NCBI GenBank assembly: GCA_900542185.1
Contig: UQMZ01000009.1
Location: 1 to 64,000 of the forward strand
Origin: an uncultured Bacteroidales bacterium
Lineage (GTDB): Bacteria; Bacteroidota; Bacteroidia; Bacteroidales; Muribaculaceae
DNA: 64,000 nt
Direction of reading: 5' to 3'
Shown in pieces: positions 8,949 to 18,722 of the stretch. Each line of letters starts with the position of its first letter. Positions within the stretch are counted from its first letter, which is position 1. Both the position numbers and the translations under genes were made by a program. The notes beneath the pieces are model-generated. The model made no database searches and had not been told where the DNA came from. It worked only from the letters and a program-made list of their open reading frames with translations.

Positions 8949-10403
8949 TTATACCCTGGCCTCTCCTCTCCACATTTTCCATGCTCCTTCGGCAAACTGC
9001 CACACCTGTCCCATGCGTGCCGAGCCATCCATGCCCGTGCAGTCGTTCAGCAGATAGTACAGGCATCCGTCCTGTGGATTGTCCGGAGCCGTTTCCTTAT
9101 CCCACATCCTGAATACCGTGGAATCGGTGTCGCGCTCTTCTCCCTCGCCGTCTATCCAGATGTGGCAGCTTCCCTTCAGGGCCAGTGCGTCCCATATCAG
9201 TATGCCGTTGCGCGTGGCCTCCTGTCCGTCCACACGGTCGCTGAAGCTATGCTCCGAGCTGTACACATAGTGCACCAATCGGTTCTCGCCTATGAGTGCG
9301 CCTGAGTTGCTCCAGCCCAGACGGTCCAGAGTCGGCTCTCGCTTGATCTCTATGTCGCCGAACACCGTGTGGAAATTGGTCACCTGCCAGCCCATGCCGT
9401 TCACCTTGCTCGAGATCTGTATCTCCGGGTGCTTGCTGTAGTCCACGCACTGTATCTGTTCCAACAGGTTCTTTCCGGCCAACAGCAGAGCCGTCTTGGG
9501 CACGTCCTCGCCGGTGAAGAACATCTTGGCCAGGGCTATGATTTTCTCGATGGTCCACTTGCCCTCGTGCTGCATCTCGCGCTTGAACTGCCATCTCAGG
9601 CCCTCCGTACAATACACATATTGCAGGCCGAGACCCTCTACGTTGACCTTGAACTTGCCGGGACGACCCGCCCACAGGGTGCGGTTGCCGCGAACCTTGA
9701 AGTTCGATATGGCCTGTTCGGCCAGGATGGCGTTGGTAAAGGGTATGTGTTTACGCTGGCTTTCGAAGTAGTCGCTCACCACCTGGTTCATGCCCCGCTT
9801 CTGCAGATACACCCTCGTGGCCTGGGGCACTATCAGCTCCGGATCCACAGTCTTCTGCGTTTCGGCCAGAGAATTGGACAGTATCACGCATCTTGATCCC
9901 GCAGGAATGGTCGGCAATGCCGAAAACTCGTCTGAGGCCTGCTTGCGGTAGCCGTTCACGGCGCGTACTATCGGATTGTTCGTGGCGTTGTCTATGCCGG
10001 TCACGTACAGCATCAACGCTTTGCCGGGAGTGCTCATGCCCGTCTCGTCGCAACCGTCCACCTGAGGCACCAGCAGCGTGCTGCACGGACGCACCAGAGC
10101 CTGGTCCGAGCTGTCGAGAGGCAGAGTCCCCTGGATGCCTCCCCCCGCGACATTGTCGATTGTCACCACGCTGCTCCGAGGTTCGTCCACCATGTAATGG
10201 TCTATCTCCGGCGAACTCACCTTAACGCGCTTGGCCTGCAGCATCAGGTTCATCAGCGGGGTGTCGTCCGAATTGAACCGGAACAGTTCCTGGTCTATGT
10301 CGGTTTCTATCAGATTGCCGGGGGCTATTCCACCTGTCATTTCGGCCACTGTGGTTACTGTCACGCCCGTCGTGGGCTTGCTCTGTTCTAATGTCTCGCT
10401 CAT
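8949..10403 (-). CDS. phage major capsid-like protein
   Basis: A 484-residue protein starting MSETLEQSKPTTGVTVTTVA. The N-terminal part contains FNSDDTPLMNLMLQAKRVKV and YMVDEPRSSVVTID. Phage major capsid proteins with a head-proximal 'TP(L/F)' segment, as in the DUF5309 type, have a similar layout. Support for a capsid role is mainly the gene order after portal and scaffold-like genes and the length; I cannot confirm an HK97 fold by eye. Residues about 430-484 (ETAPDNPQDGCLYYLLND to VWQFAEGAWKMW) look like an added C-terminal domain. Confidence 0.6.
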   Translation of the reverse strand: MSETLEQSKPTTGVTVTTVAEMTGGIAPGNLIETDIDQELFRFNSDDTPLMNLMLQAKRVKVSSPEIDHYMVDEPRSSVVTIDNVAGGGIQGTLPLDSSDQALVRPCSTLLVPQVDGCDETGMSTPGKALMLYVTGIDNATNNPIVRAVNGYRKQASDEFSALPTIPAGSRCVILSNSLAETQKTVDPELIVPQATRVYLQKRGMNQVVSDYFESQRKHIPFTNAILAEQAISNFKVRGNRTLWAGRPGKFKVNVEGLGLQYVYCTEGLRWQFKREMQHEGKWTIEKIIALAKMFFTGEDVPKTALLLAGKNLLEQIQCVDYSKHPEIQISSKVNGMGWQVTNFHTVFGDIEIKREPTLDRLGWSNSGALIGENRLVHYVYSSEHSFSDRVDGQEATRNGILIWDALALKGSCHIWIDGEGEERDTDSTVFRMWDKETAPDNPQDGCLYYLLNDCTGMDGSARMGQVWQFAEGAWKMWRGEARV

Positions 10404-10460
10404 AATTAATTAGTAATTAGTGATTAGTATTTAGTGATTGATAATTGGTGATTGGCGATA
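10404..10460. repeat. TTAGTGATT simple repeat before the capsid-like gene
   Basis: The spacer directly upstream of the capsid-like start codon is built of degenerate copies of ATTAGTGATT. It may carry the leader for that gene; no -33/-7 promoter is evident in it. Confidence 0.6.
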
Positions 10461-10465
10461 ATTTT

Positions 10466-10978
10466 TCATCGGGCGTTACGGGCCAGGTCGAAAATCGAGA
10501 ACGAATGCTGCGCCGAGGCTCCTCCCTGACCGCAACCGGGATGCGGAATGCCATCGCTGTCGTTGCGGGTCAGCAGTTTTTCCTCGATGGCGGCGTTGCG
10601 TCCTCTGATCTCGCCGGCGGCGTCGGCCTCCTTCACCGCGCGTTCATAGTCCAGCCCCAAGGCAAGAAGTTGCGCCGTCTCTTCGGAGACATGTCCGGAT
10701 TCAATGCCTTCGCGCAGGCCGTTCAATACATCCCGTAGCGACTCCTCGAGTTCGGGGCGCCCTGTCTTCTCTACAATCCTCGCCGCCTCGGGCAGACTCA
10801 GTGTTTCACCCTCTTTTGCCACTTCTGCCTCTTCCGGGACCGGCGGGGCCTCTGCCGCCTCGAGGGATTCTGATTCGGCGGCGCCCTCGGCGTCTTCTTC
10901 GGTCACCGCTTGGATTTCCCGCACTTCCTGACGCTCTTCGGCGTCTTCATCCTTTTTCTTCTTTTTGAATAGTTCCAT
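10466..10978 (-). CDS. acidic scaffold-like protein of the phage-like island
   Basis: A 170-residue protein. It opens with a lysine run (MELFKKKKKDED), followed by a long glutamate/alanine-rich, probably disordered or helical region to about residue 70. A helical middle and a C-terminal SIFDLARNAR complete it. No homology is evident to me. Size, charge and position between portal and capsid genes fit a scaffolding protein. It has its own copy of the conserved island promoter module at 11003-11046. Confidence 0.55.
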   Translation of the reverse strand: MELFKKKKKDEDAEERQEVREIQAVTEEDAEGAAESESLEAAEAPPVPEEAEVAKEGETLSLPEAARIVEKTGRPELEESLRDVLNGLREGIESGHVSEETAQLLALGLDYERAVKEADAAGEIRGRNAAIEEKLLTRNDSDGIPHPGCGQGGASAQHSFSIFDLARNAR

Positions 10979-11002
10979 AATTGCTTGTTTTTGGTTGACG
11001 TT

Positions 11003-11046
11003 GCAAAATTAGCCATTGGTTGCACCCTCGCTTCCTTATCCGTTAA
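11003..11046 (-). promoter_or_regulatory. island promoter module, copy 1 (scaffold-like gene)
   Basis: On the minus strand: TTAACGGATAAGGAA (11032-11046), exactly 20 bases, then TAATTTTGC (11003-11011), 24 bases before the ATG at 10978. The -7 box is the normal Bacteroidales type, but the -33 position holds the 15-mer rather than TTTG. An identical arrangement precedes the portal gene. Confidence 0.7.
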
Positions 11047-11048
11047 TT

Positions 11049-12569
11049 TCATTCGAAAGAAAAATCGAACTGCGAACAGTCGAAAAGCCGGTCGGTCATC
11101 AAGCCGGAGCCTATTCCAGCTACTCTCCTGATTCTGTCCGGAGTGTAGAACTGCCCTATGTTGTCGGCATCCATCGCGGTGCATTGCCTTATGAAATCAT
11201 CGAAACAGGACATCAGGTCGGACAGTGCGGTCAGGGAGTTGCGTGTCTGCTGGTTATACAGCGTGCCGGACATGGAGCTGGAATCGAGCTTGCCCTGCAA
11301 CGCTCCGTTCACGCCCGATATGTCCTCCATCATCTTCATCTGGATATTCAGCAGTTCGGTCACTCCGATGTCGGTGCATTTCGAACTGATCTGCTGCGGC
11401 AACGGCTCGCCGGCATGCGGCCGGAACACAATCACGCCGTCAAACCGGCTCCACTCCTCGGCCACCGCGTCAAGGTCCACCCCCTTGGGCAACGCGTTCT
11501 CGGGCATCAGCAGCACTCCCTTGGCCGACGACTTCAATATCCAGTCGTACATGGATATCAGACGGTTGGTGTATTTCTGCTGGTCGATTATATCGCTTAC
11601 GAAACTGTGTATCTCGCCGTTGACAAACGGATATGCCTTGAACACGTATGGATGTCCGCCGTGCCTGTAGGGTGACACGCCCGAGTCTATCACCATTCCT
11701 CCGGAAGTCACGAAACTCCATCTCCATTCATCGTCCACATACCAGTGAATCTCCACTTCGGGAATTCCCTCCTTGCGTCGGCGTCTGTTCTCGGCCCGGA
11801 CGGCCGGATACAATTCCTCCCCGACTTTCCAGCACCTCCCCGTCACACGGTCGTGACAATGCCAGCGTACCGGATACGTCCGTTCCCATATCTCCCACAC
11901 CCGGCATACACGGTCGTACGCCCGGTCGGCGAGGCCTCCGTAACATTTCAGCAACCGGTCGCGTTTCTCCTCGCTGCCCGCGAACGTGGCCAGCAGCGTG
12001 GCCGGTGTCATGTCGTGGATCTCCCCTATCAGCGATATGTCCCAACCGCGGAAGTCCCTGCCGTTCATGTCCACGAAAAATCTGTCCGGCTGCACGAAGT
12101 CGGTCCAGCAATCCGCCAGACGCCCCTTGCGTCCATACCACTTTTTGTGCACGCACATGCCCGATATCAGAAACTCCTCCATGGTGCGTGCATATATCTC
12201 GCCCATGCGGTTTAGCTCGGCATTGTAACGCAACAGTTTCTGCATGGTCATGGCCTGTAGCGACTCCGACCCGTCGCGCGCAATGCACGCAGGCTGGGCG
12301 TACCGGTCGCGAAACACTCCCAGCACGTTTCGCACCAGACGGCGTATCAGATTGTTTTTCAACGGAGTGCGTCCATGACTGCGCATCTCGGCCTCCTCGC
12401 TCATCAGACCGCCCGACGACTCCACAATGTCGCTCCACTGGTCGCCGTACGTGAACCGTTTGCATCGGTCGCGGTCCCGCCGATACTGCGACATGGCGTT
12501 CCAGCTGTTCTGAGCCCGCGCCAGCAGCGCGTCCGCCATAACCGGCTCTTCACTTTTTTGTCCATTCAT
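11049..12569 (-). CDS. phage portal protein
   Basis: A 506-residue protein that would form the dodecameric DNA portal at a phage head vertex. I start at the ATG at 12569 (MNGQKSEEPVMADALL) behind a purine-rich stretch; the frame is open to 12608. Portal-like features are an N-terminal residue block around YRRDRDRCKRFTYGDQWSD, the NLIRRLVRNVLGVFRDRYAQP segment, and a C-terminal part with MEDISGVNGALQGK and TLYNQQTRNSLTALSDLM, as in P22-type portals of Bacteroidetes phages. It is the first gene of the island. Confidence 0.75.
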   Translation of the reverse strand: MNGQKSEEPVMADALLARAQNSWNAMSQYRRDRDRCKRFTYGDQWSDIVESSGGLMSEEAEMRSHGRTPLKNNLIRRLVRNVLGVFRDRYAQPACIARDGSESLQAMTMQKLLRYNAELNRMGEIYARTMEEFLISGMCVHKKWYGRKGRLADCWTDFVQPDRFFVDMNGRDFRGWDISLIGEIHDMTPATLLATFAGSEEKRDRLLKCYGGLADRAYDRVCRVWEIWERTYPVRWHCHDRVTGRCWKVGEELYPAVRAENRRRRKEGIPEVEIHWYVDDEWRWSFVTSGGMVIDSGVSPYRHGGHPYVFKAYPFVNGEIHSFVSDIIDQQKYTNRLISMYDWILKSSAKGVLLMPENALPKGVDLDAVAEEWSRFDGVIVFRPHAGEPLPQQISSKCTDIGVTELLNIQMKMMEDISGVNGALQGKLDSSSMSGTLYNQQTRNSLTALSDLMSCFDDFIRQCTAMDADNIGQFYTPDRIRRVAGIGSGLMTDRLFDCSQFDFSFE

Positions 12570-12579
12570 CTTTTTTTCG

Positions 12580-12623
12580 GCAAAATTACCGGGTCCCAGC
12601 CTCCACATTTCCTTATCCGTTAA
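12580..12623 (-). promoter_or_regulatory. island promoter module, copy 2 (portal gene)
   Basis: On the minus strand: TTAACGGATAAGGAA (12609-12623), exactly 20 bases, then TAATTTTGC (12580-12588), 10 bases before the ATG at 12569. Both boxes and the spacing are identical to copy 1, while the 20-base spacers differ in sequence. This suggests a selected control element. Confidence 0.7.
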
Positions 12624-12675
12624 GGTTGTCGGCTAAAATTTCTCTATTCCTCTAAATTTTATTAATTTTGCAATT

Positions 12676-13479
12676 ATGTTGGATTCTAAGACACAGGCGG
12701 AACTCCGGGCCCGCTACAATCCCGACGGGTCTGAATTGCGGCGTGCCCAGATGCGCATGCTGGAAATGCTTAAGTTTATCGATGCATTCTGCAAGGAACA
12801 TGGCATTCGCTACTGGCTGGCGGGGGGCACCCTGTTAGGAGCGATGCGTCATGGTGGATACATACCCTGGGACGACGACACCGACATCGCGATGCCACGT
12901 CAGGATGCCGAAAGATTCAAACACCTTATGCTTGAACTGCACCCTCATCCCGACTTCGTACTGCAATGTCATGAGACAGACTCCGGTTACTACGGATTCT
13001 GGTACGTGCTGCGCGACTTGAAGTCGGAATATGTTCAGGACAGCAACCTGCACCGACGTCGCAAGTATCGCGGTCTTCAGGTAGACATATTCCCTATGGA
13101 GTCTCATCAGAACAGACTGTTGCATCGGTTGGCGAGCACACTCGGCTATCGTTTGGTTGAACGCCCTCTGCTCCGCTCCGTTTCTGCCAACGTAGGCTAC
13201 CGATATCAGTTGCTGACCGATTGTCTCTTCCCCGCATTCAGGGCCATTGGCCGCATATCTGCATCCGATAAAATGAGTCTTGGCCCCGGATGCCCCTGGT
13301 ATTACTCAATCGCGACCCGAGACATTTTTCCCTTGCGGACAGCCGAATTCGAAGGATATCCGTTTCCTGTGCCACACGATGCCGCCACTTATCTCTCCAT
13401 TGTTTACGGCGACTGGCGCAAAGTCCCGGACACCGACAGCGTCAAGACCCACGACACCAAGTTCCTTTTTTTCGAATAA
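12676..13479 (+). CDS. LicD-family phosphotransferase
   Basis: A 267-residue cytoplasmic enzyme of the LicD/nucleotidyltransferase-fold family, whose members attach phosphocholine or similar groups to cell-surface glycans. The core motif YWLAGGTLLGAMRHGG, followed by IPWDDDTDIAM (about residues 46-72), supplies the metal-binding aspartates. DIFPMESH and a late YGDWRKVP are also typical. A TAATTTTGC box ends 4 bases before the ATG, so the transcript may be nearly leaderless. The gene is divergent from the portal gene. The substrate is not predictable from the sequence. Confidence 0.88.
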   Translation: MLDSKTQAELRARYNPDGSELRRAQMRMLEMLKFIDAFCKEHGIRYWLAGGTLLGAMRHGGYIPWDDDTDIAMPRQDAERFKHLMLELHPHPDFVLQCHETDSGYYGFWYVLRDLKSEYVQDSNLHRRRKYRGLQVDIFPMESHQNRLLHRLASTLGYRLVERPLLRSVSANVGYRYQLLTDCLFPAFRAIGRISASDKMSLGPGCPWYYSIATRDIFPLRTAEFEGYPFPVPHDAATYLSIVYGDWRKVPDTDSVKTHDTKFLFFE

Positions 13480-13480
13480 A

Positions 13481-13512
13481 TTGTGTAAACTCATACTATT
13501 TAGTAACTTTGC
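13481..13512 (+). promoter_or_regulatory. leuS promoter
   Basis: TTG (13481-13483), 20 bases, TAACTTTGC (13504-13512): a full match to the Bacteroidales -33/-7 consensus, starting just after the licD stop codon and 57 bases before leuS. Confidence 0.75.
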
Positions 13513-13568
13513 ACTGTTTTCCTTCATTATCGAACTAAACCTCGGAATATATAAAACCTCAGAATATA

Positions 13569-16331
<2,763 letters not shown>

Positions 16332-16380
16332 TACCCCAACTGGCTTGTACAAAAAAGTCAGGCACCGTCAAATAACACCC

Positions 16381-16415
16381 CGCCGGGAGTCAGTCTCCAT
16401 GACCGACTCCCGGCG
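16381..16415 (+). terminator. hairpin downstream of leuS
   Basis: CGCCGGGAGTC (16381-16391) pairs with GACTCCCGGCG (16405-16415): an 11-bp perfect stem with a 13-base loop, 50 bases after leuS. No long T run follows. Placed between convergent genes, it could act on both. Confidence 0.6.
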
Positions 16416-16418
16416 CTG

Positions 16419-16452
16419 TTAGATGCGTGGACACTCCGTGCCGCGCATCTAA
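16419..16452. repeat. second inverted repeat in the leuS/regulator spacer
   Basis: TTAGATGCG (16419-16427) pairs with CGCATCTAA (16444-16452), a 9-bp perfect stem with a 16-base loop, directly after the first hairpin. Confidence 0.55.
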
Positions 16453-16456
16453 CCCA

Positions 16457-16534
16457 GACAAAATTCCTAATGAAAAATAGTGGCGTGGGCTGTCCCCAGC
16501 CGCGCACAGACTAGGACAAAATTCCTATTGAAAA
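16457..16534. repeat. 20-bp direct repeat, GACAAAATTCCTA(A/T)TGAAAA
   Basis: Copies at 16457-16476 and 16515-16534 differ at one base. Each is preceded by CCGCGCA, so the repeated unit is about 35-40 bases. The second copy abuts the stop codon of the minus-strand regulator gene. Confidence 0.65.
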
Positions 16535-16536
16535 TA

Positions 16537-18309
16537 TTACAGCGCGTAGATCAGGTTGTCGAACATGGTCGGGCTGATCTCGCTGTCGGTAAACTTCAGA
16601 CCCAATATCCTGCGGCGAGTGGATAGGGTTCCCTTGGCTCGGCCTATCAGAACGCAAAGCTGTGTCGGCGTCACGCCGCACTTTATCAGCAACATTATGC
16701 GGTAGGCATCCGTCTTTATCTTGCCAGGTGACAACAACTGCAGACGCCGGTCGAAATTCGGCGATGCCTCTATGATGACTGAGTGCAGTTCGCCCCATAA
16801 CGGACTCGTATCCGGAATCGCCCGCTTCTCTTTGATATAATTCTGCAACTCCGCGTATGCCCGCGAGTTCCCGATTTCCGGCGAAAGAGGCAACCGTTTC
16901 TTCTTGCTGTCGCACACCGCCGTCAGCTCGTCGATCAGTTGCCGGCGCAGGTATTCTGCCGTCACTTCGTCCTTTACTTCGGACGCCACTTCTGCCGTCA
17001 CTTCGGGCACCACTTCTGATGTAGGACCCGATCCGGATTCGGAGTCTTTTCCCTTTGCGTCACCAGCTTCTAATTGTTTCCTCAATTCGCGCGAATTGTC
17101 CAGAGCCGAACGCAGTTTGATCAAAGTCCTGTTCGACTTATCGCGGTAATATATCACCCCAATTATTGCCAACAGCAACACGATGACGCTTAATGCGAGC
17201 CACCGTTCTATCACGCGCTTCTTCTCAAGGGCCTTCTGCTTGTCCCTTTCCACAATACTGTAATTGTACTGTGTATTCTGAATCAACGCATTCGCATCGC
17301 CCCGGCTGTTCATATAGCTCTCCACAGCATTTTTATAATGTCTGACGTATGCGCGAATCGAATCATCCGGAACCAAATCTTTCAATTCATCTGACAATAG
17401 GATTGCATAACCTTTCTTCAAATTTTTAGCATCTTTTATCTTAACCAATTCCAATGCATACTTGTAAGCAGAGTCCGGCATACCCTCGCATCGGTATATG
17501 TCCGATGCATTGGAATATACGAACTGTTTCTGATCATCATCCAGAATCGTATTCACACGCCATGGTATTCCCCTGATAAGATTAATCGCTGAATCATGCT
17601 CCTTCTTATAATTCTTTATCGATGCCAGATAAACAGAATCCATCATGGCTTCCAAAGGAGCTTTTCTATCGGCAATCCTTATTGCCCGGCGGAAAGTTTT
17701 TTCTGCTTCATCATATTTTTTTACTTTTATATAATTAGCACCCAACACTTCCAGATCATACATAAGATTTAATGTATCATTCAACTCTCTATCAATATCA
17801 AGAGACATCTTTATATATCGCCTCGCTTCATTAAACAACCGCATGGAATTGAACAGACCTGCCATTTGAGATACGATATTACCTTTTAGCTTCAGAGATT
17901 CTTTATTTCCTTCAACATGTATCAATGCATTCCCATAATATTTTATGGCTGAGGGGAAGTCTCCTATGTCATGATATACCCTTCCTCCATAATACAATGC
18001 CTCCGCATAACGCTCTTTCGTTCCATGGCTTGAATAATAATCAATAACAGGCACAATGACGCTGTCTGATGTATGATTAATGATTGCTTTGTCGGCAAGT
18101 TTGACGGATAAAAAGTCATAATACACATTGTCTGCTTTGGATAAGTATTCCTTCGAAATGCGATGTAGAGAATCCAACGCGACCTCGGGCATTGTGTCCG
18201 CCATTTCCTCTAATTCAACCAAAATAGGATTTAATGGCGTCCTGTCACAACTGGCAATTAGGATAATCAACAATAATCCGAGTATGTATTTCACATTCAT
18301 ATTTCTCAT
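16537..18309 (-). CDS. membrane-bound TPR regulator with C-terminal helix-turn-helix
   Basis: A 590-residue protein that appears to link an envelope sensor to DNA. The N-terminus has a lipoprotein signal (LLLIILIASC, Cys21). Residues about 25-360 form tetratricopeptide-type helical repeats (RYAEALYYGGRVYHDIGDFP, AEKTFRRAIRIAD). A transmembrane helix follows (LALSVIVLLLAIIGVIYY, about 368-390), then a charged coiled region with short TSEVVPEVTAEVASEV repeats. The C-terminal segment KTDAYRIMLLIKCGVTPTQL to STRRRILG looks like a winged or simple HTH. Similar architectures are common in Bacteroidales as one-component regulators. It is divergent from a BspA-like gene across a repeat-rich spacer and may control it. 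Confidence 0.75.
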   Translation of the reverse strand: MRNMNVKYILGLLLIILIASCDRTPLNPILVELEEMADTMPEVALDSLHRISKEYLSKADNVYYDFLSVKLADKAIINHTSDSVIVPVIDYYSSHGTKERYAEALYYGGRVYHDIGDFPSAIKYYGNALIHVEGNKESLKLKGNIVSQMAGLFNSMRLFNEARRYIKMSLDIDRELNDTLNLMYDLEVLGANYIKVKKYDEAEKTFRRAIRIADRKAPLEAMMDSVYLASIKNYKKEHDSAINLIRGIPWRVNTILDDDQKQFVYSNASDIYRCEGMPDSAYKYALELVKIKDAKNLKKGYAILLSDELKDLVPDDSIRAYVRHYKNAVESYMNSRGDANALIQNTQYNYSIVERDKQKALEKKRVIERWLALSVIVLLLAIIGVIYYRDKSNRTLIKLRSALDNSRELRKQLEAGDAKGKDSESGSGPTSEVVPEVTAEVASEVKDEVTAEYLRRQLIDELTAVCDSKKKRLPLSPEIGNSRAYAELQNYIKEKRAIPDTSPLWGELHSVIIEASPNFDRRLQLLSPGKIKTDAYRIMLLIKCGVTPTQLCVLIGRAKGTLSTRRRILGLKFTDSEISPTMFDNLIYAL

Positions 18310-18385
18310 TCTTCGTACTTACATATAGGGATTTATTATCACAAAATTAGCTCATAGATGCCATTTTTCCTAACTAATTTCATTT

Positions 18386-18427
18386 CAGCCTTATTTTTCG
18401 CACAAACAGCCCTATTTTTCGCACAAA
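18386..18427. promoter_or_regulatory. tandem 21-bp operator-like repeat
   Basis: Two abutting 21-bp units at 18386-18406 and 18407-18427 share 20 of 21 bases (CAGCC(T/C)TATTTTTCGCACAAA). The period is two helical turns. The block ends 5 bases before the -33 element of a predicted promoter, the usual place for an activator. A partial copy, CGCACAAAT, recurs at 18677-18685. Confidence 0.7.
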
Positions 18428-18431
18428 TTTT

Positions 18432-18464
18432 CTTGCGTTACGATTTTATTCGATATAACTTTGC
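18432..18464 (+). promoter_or_regulatory. distal promoter of the BspA-like gene
   Basis: TTG (18433-18435), 20 bases, TAACTTTGC (18456-18464): a full -33/-7 match placed directly after the tandem 21-bp repeat. The predicted leader to the gene at 18723 is about 250 bases. Confidence 0.7.
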
Positions 18465-18502
18465 CGACATTAATCACCAATTTAAATAACAATTTATAAT
18501 CT

Positions 18503-18541
18503 ATGAAGAAAACGATTGTAATTATAGCAAATGATACGTAA
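18503..18541 (+). CDS. possible 12-residue leader peptide
   Basis: ATG at 18503 opens MKKTIVIIANDT and stops at 18539-18541. It lies in the leader between the two predicted promoters. It resembles the start of a signal peptide and may be a relic of a gene start or a regulatory uORF. The evidence is weak. Confidence 0.25.
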   Translation: MKKTIVIIANDT

Positions 18542-18605
18542 AATATAAAACACGACCGCAATTTGCTCCACTTTTATAAATTATAGCATTTTTTTGCATT
18601 ATATT

Positions 18606-18636
18606 TTTGAAATAATATAACAAAATGCTAAATTTG
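18606..18636 (+). promoter_or_regulatory. proximal promoter of the BspA-like gene
   Basis: TTTG (18606-18609), 19 bases, TAAATTTG (18629-18636), 86 bases upstream of the ATG at 18723. A second consensus promoter in the same spacer. Confidence 0.65.
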
Positions 18637-18722
18637 TATCGATTAACAAATCTCTAAATCTCCACAACAGAATTCGCGCACAAATCGGTATATAGTTTTA
18701 AACAAATCAAACACTAAGCGCT

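Larger units (their letters stand above)
8143..12623 (-). mobile_element. phage head-module island (portal, scaffold-like, capsid-like, two small genes)
   Basis: Five consecutive minus-strand genes in the gene order of a tailed-phage head module: portal, acidic scaffold-like protein, major capsid-like protein, then two small connector-like proteins. I see no terminase, protease, tail, lysis, integrase or repressor gene. The island sits between rdgB and the divergent licD gene, and I see no attachment-site repeat at its edges. Base composition is close to that of the host genes. It could be a decayed prophage, a satellite, or a domesticated capsid locus. Confidence 0.65.

Noticed and set aside
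12570..12608. Upstream extension of the portal frame
   Set aside because: It would start inside the spacer of the promoter module; the ATG at 12569 behind a purine-rich stretch fits better.
8032..12675. Attachment-site repeats bounding the phage-like island
   Set aside because: The only exact repeat found there is the promoter module, which lies inside the island; no direct repeat brackets it.
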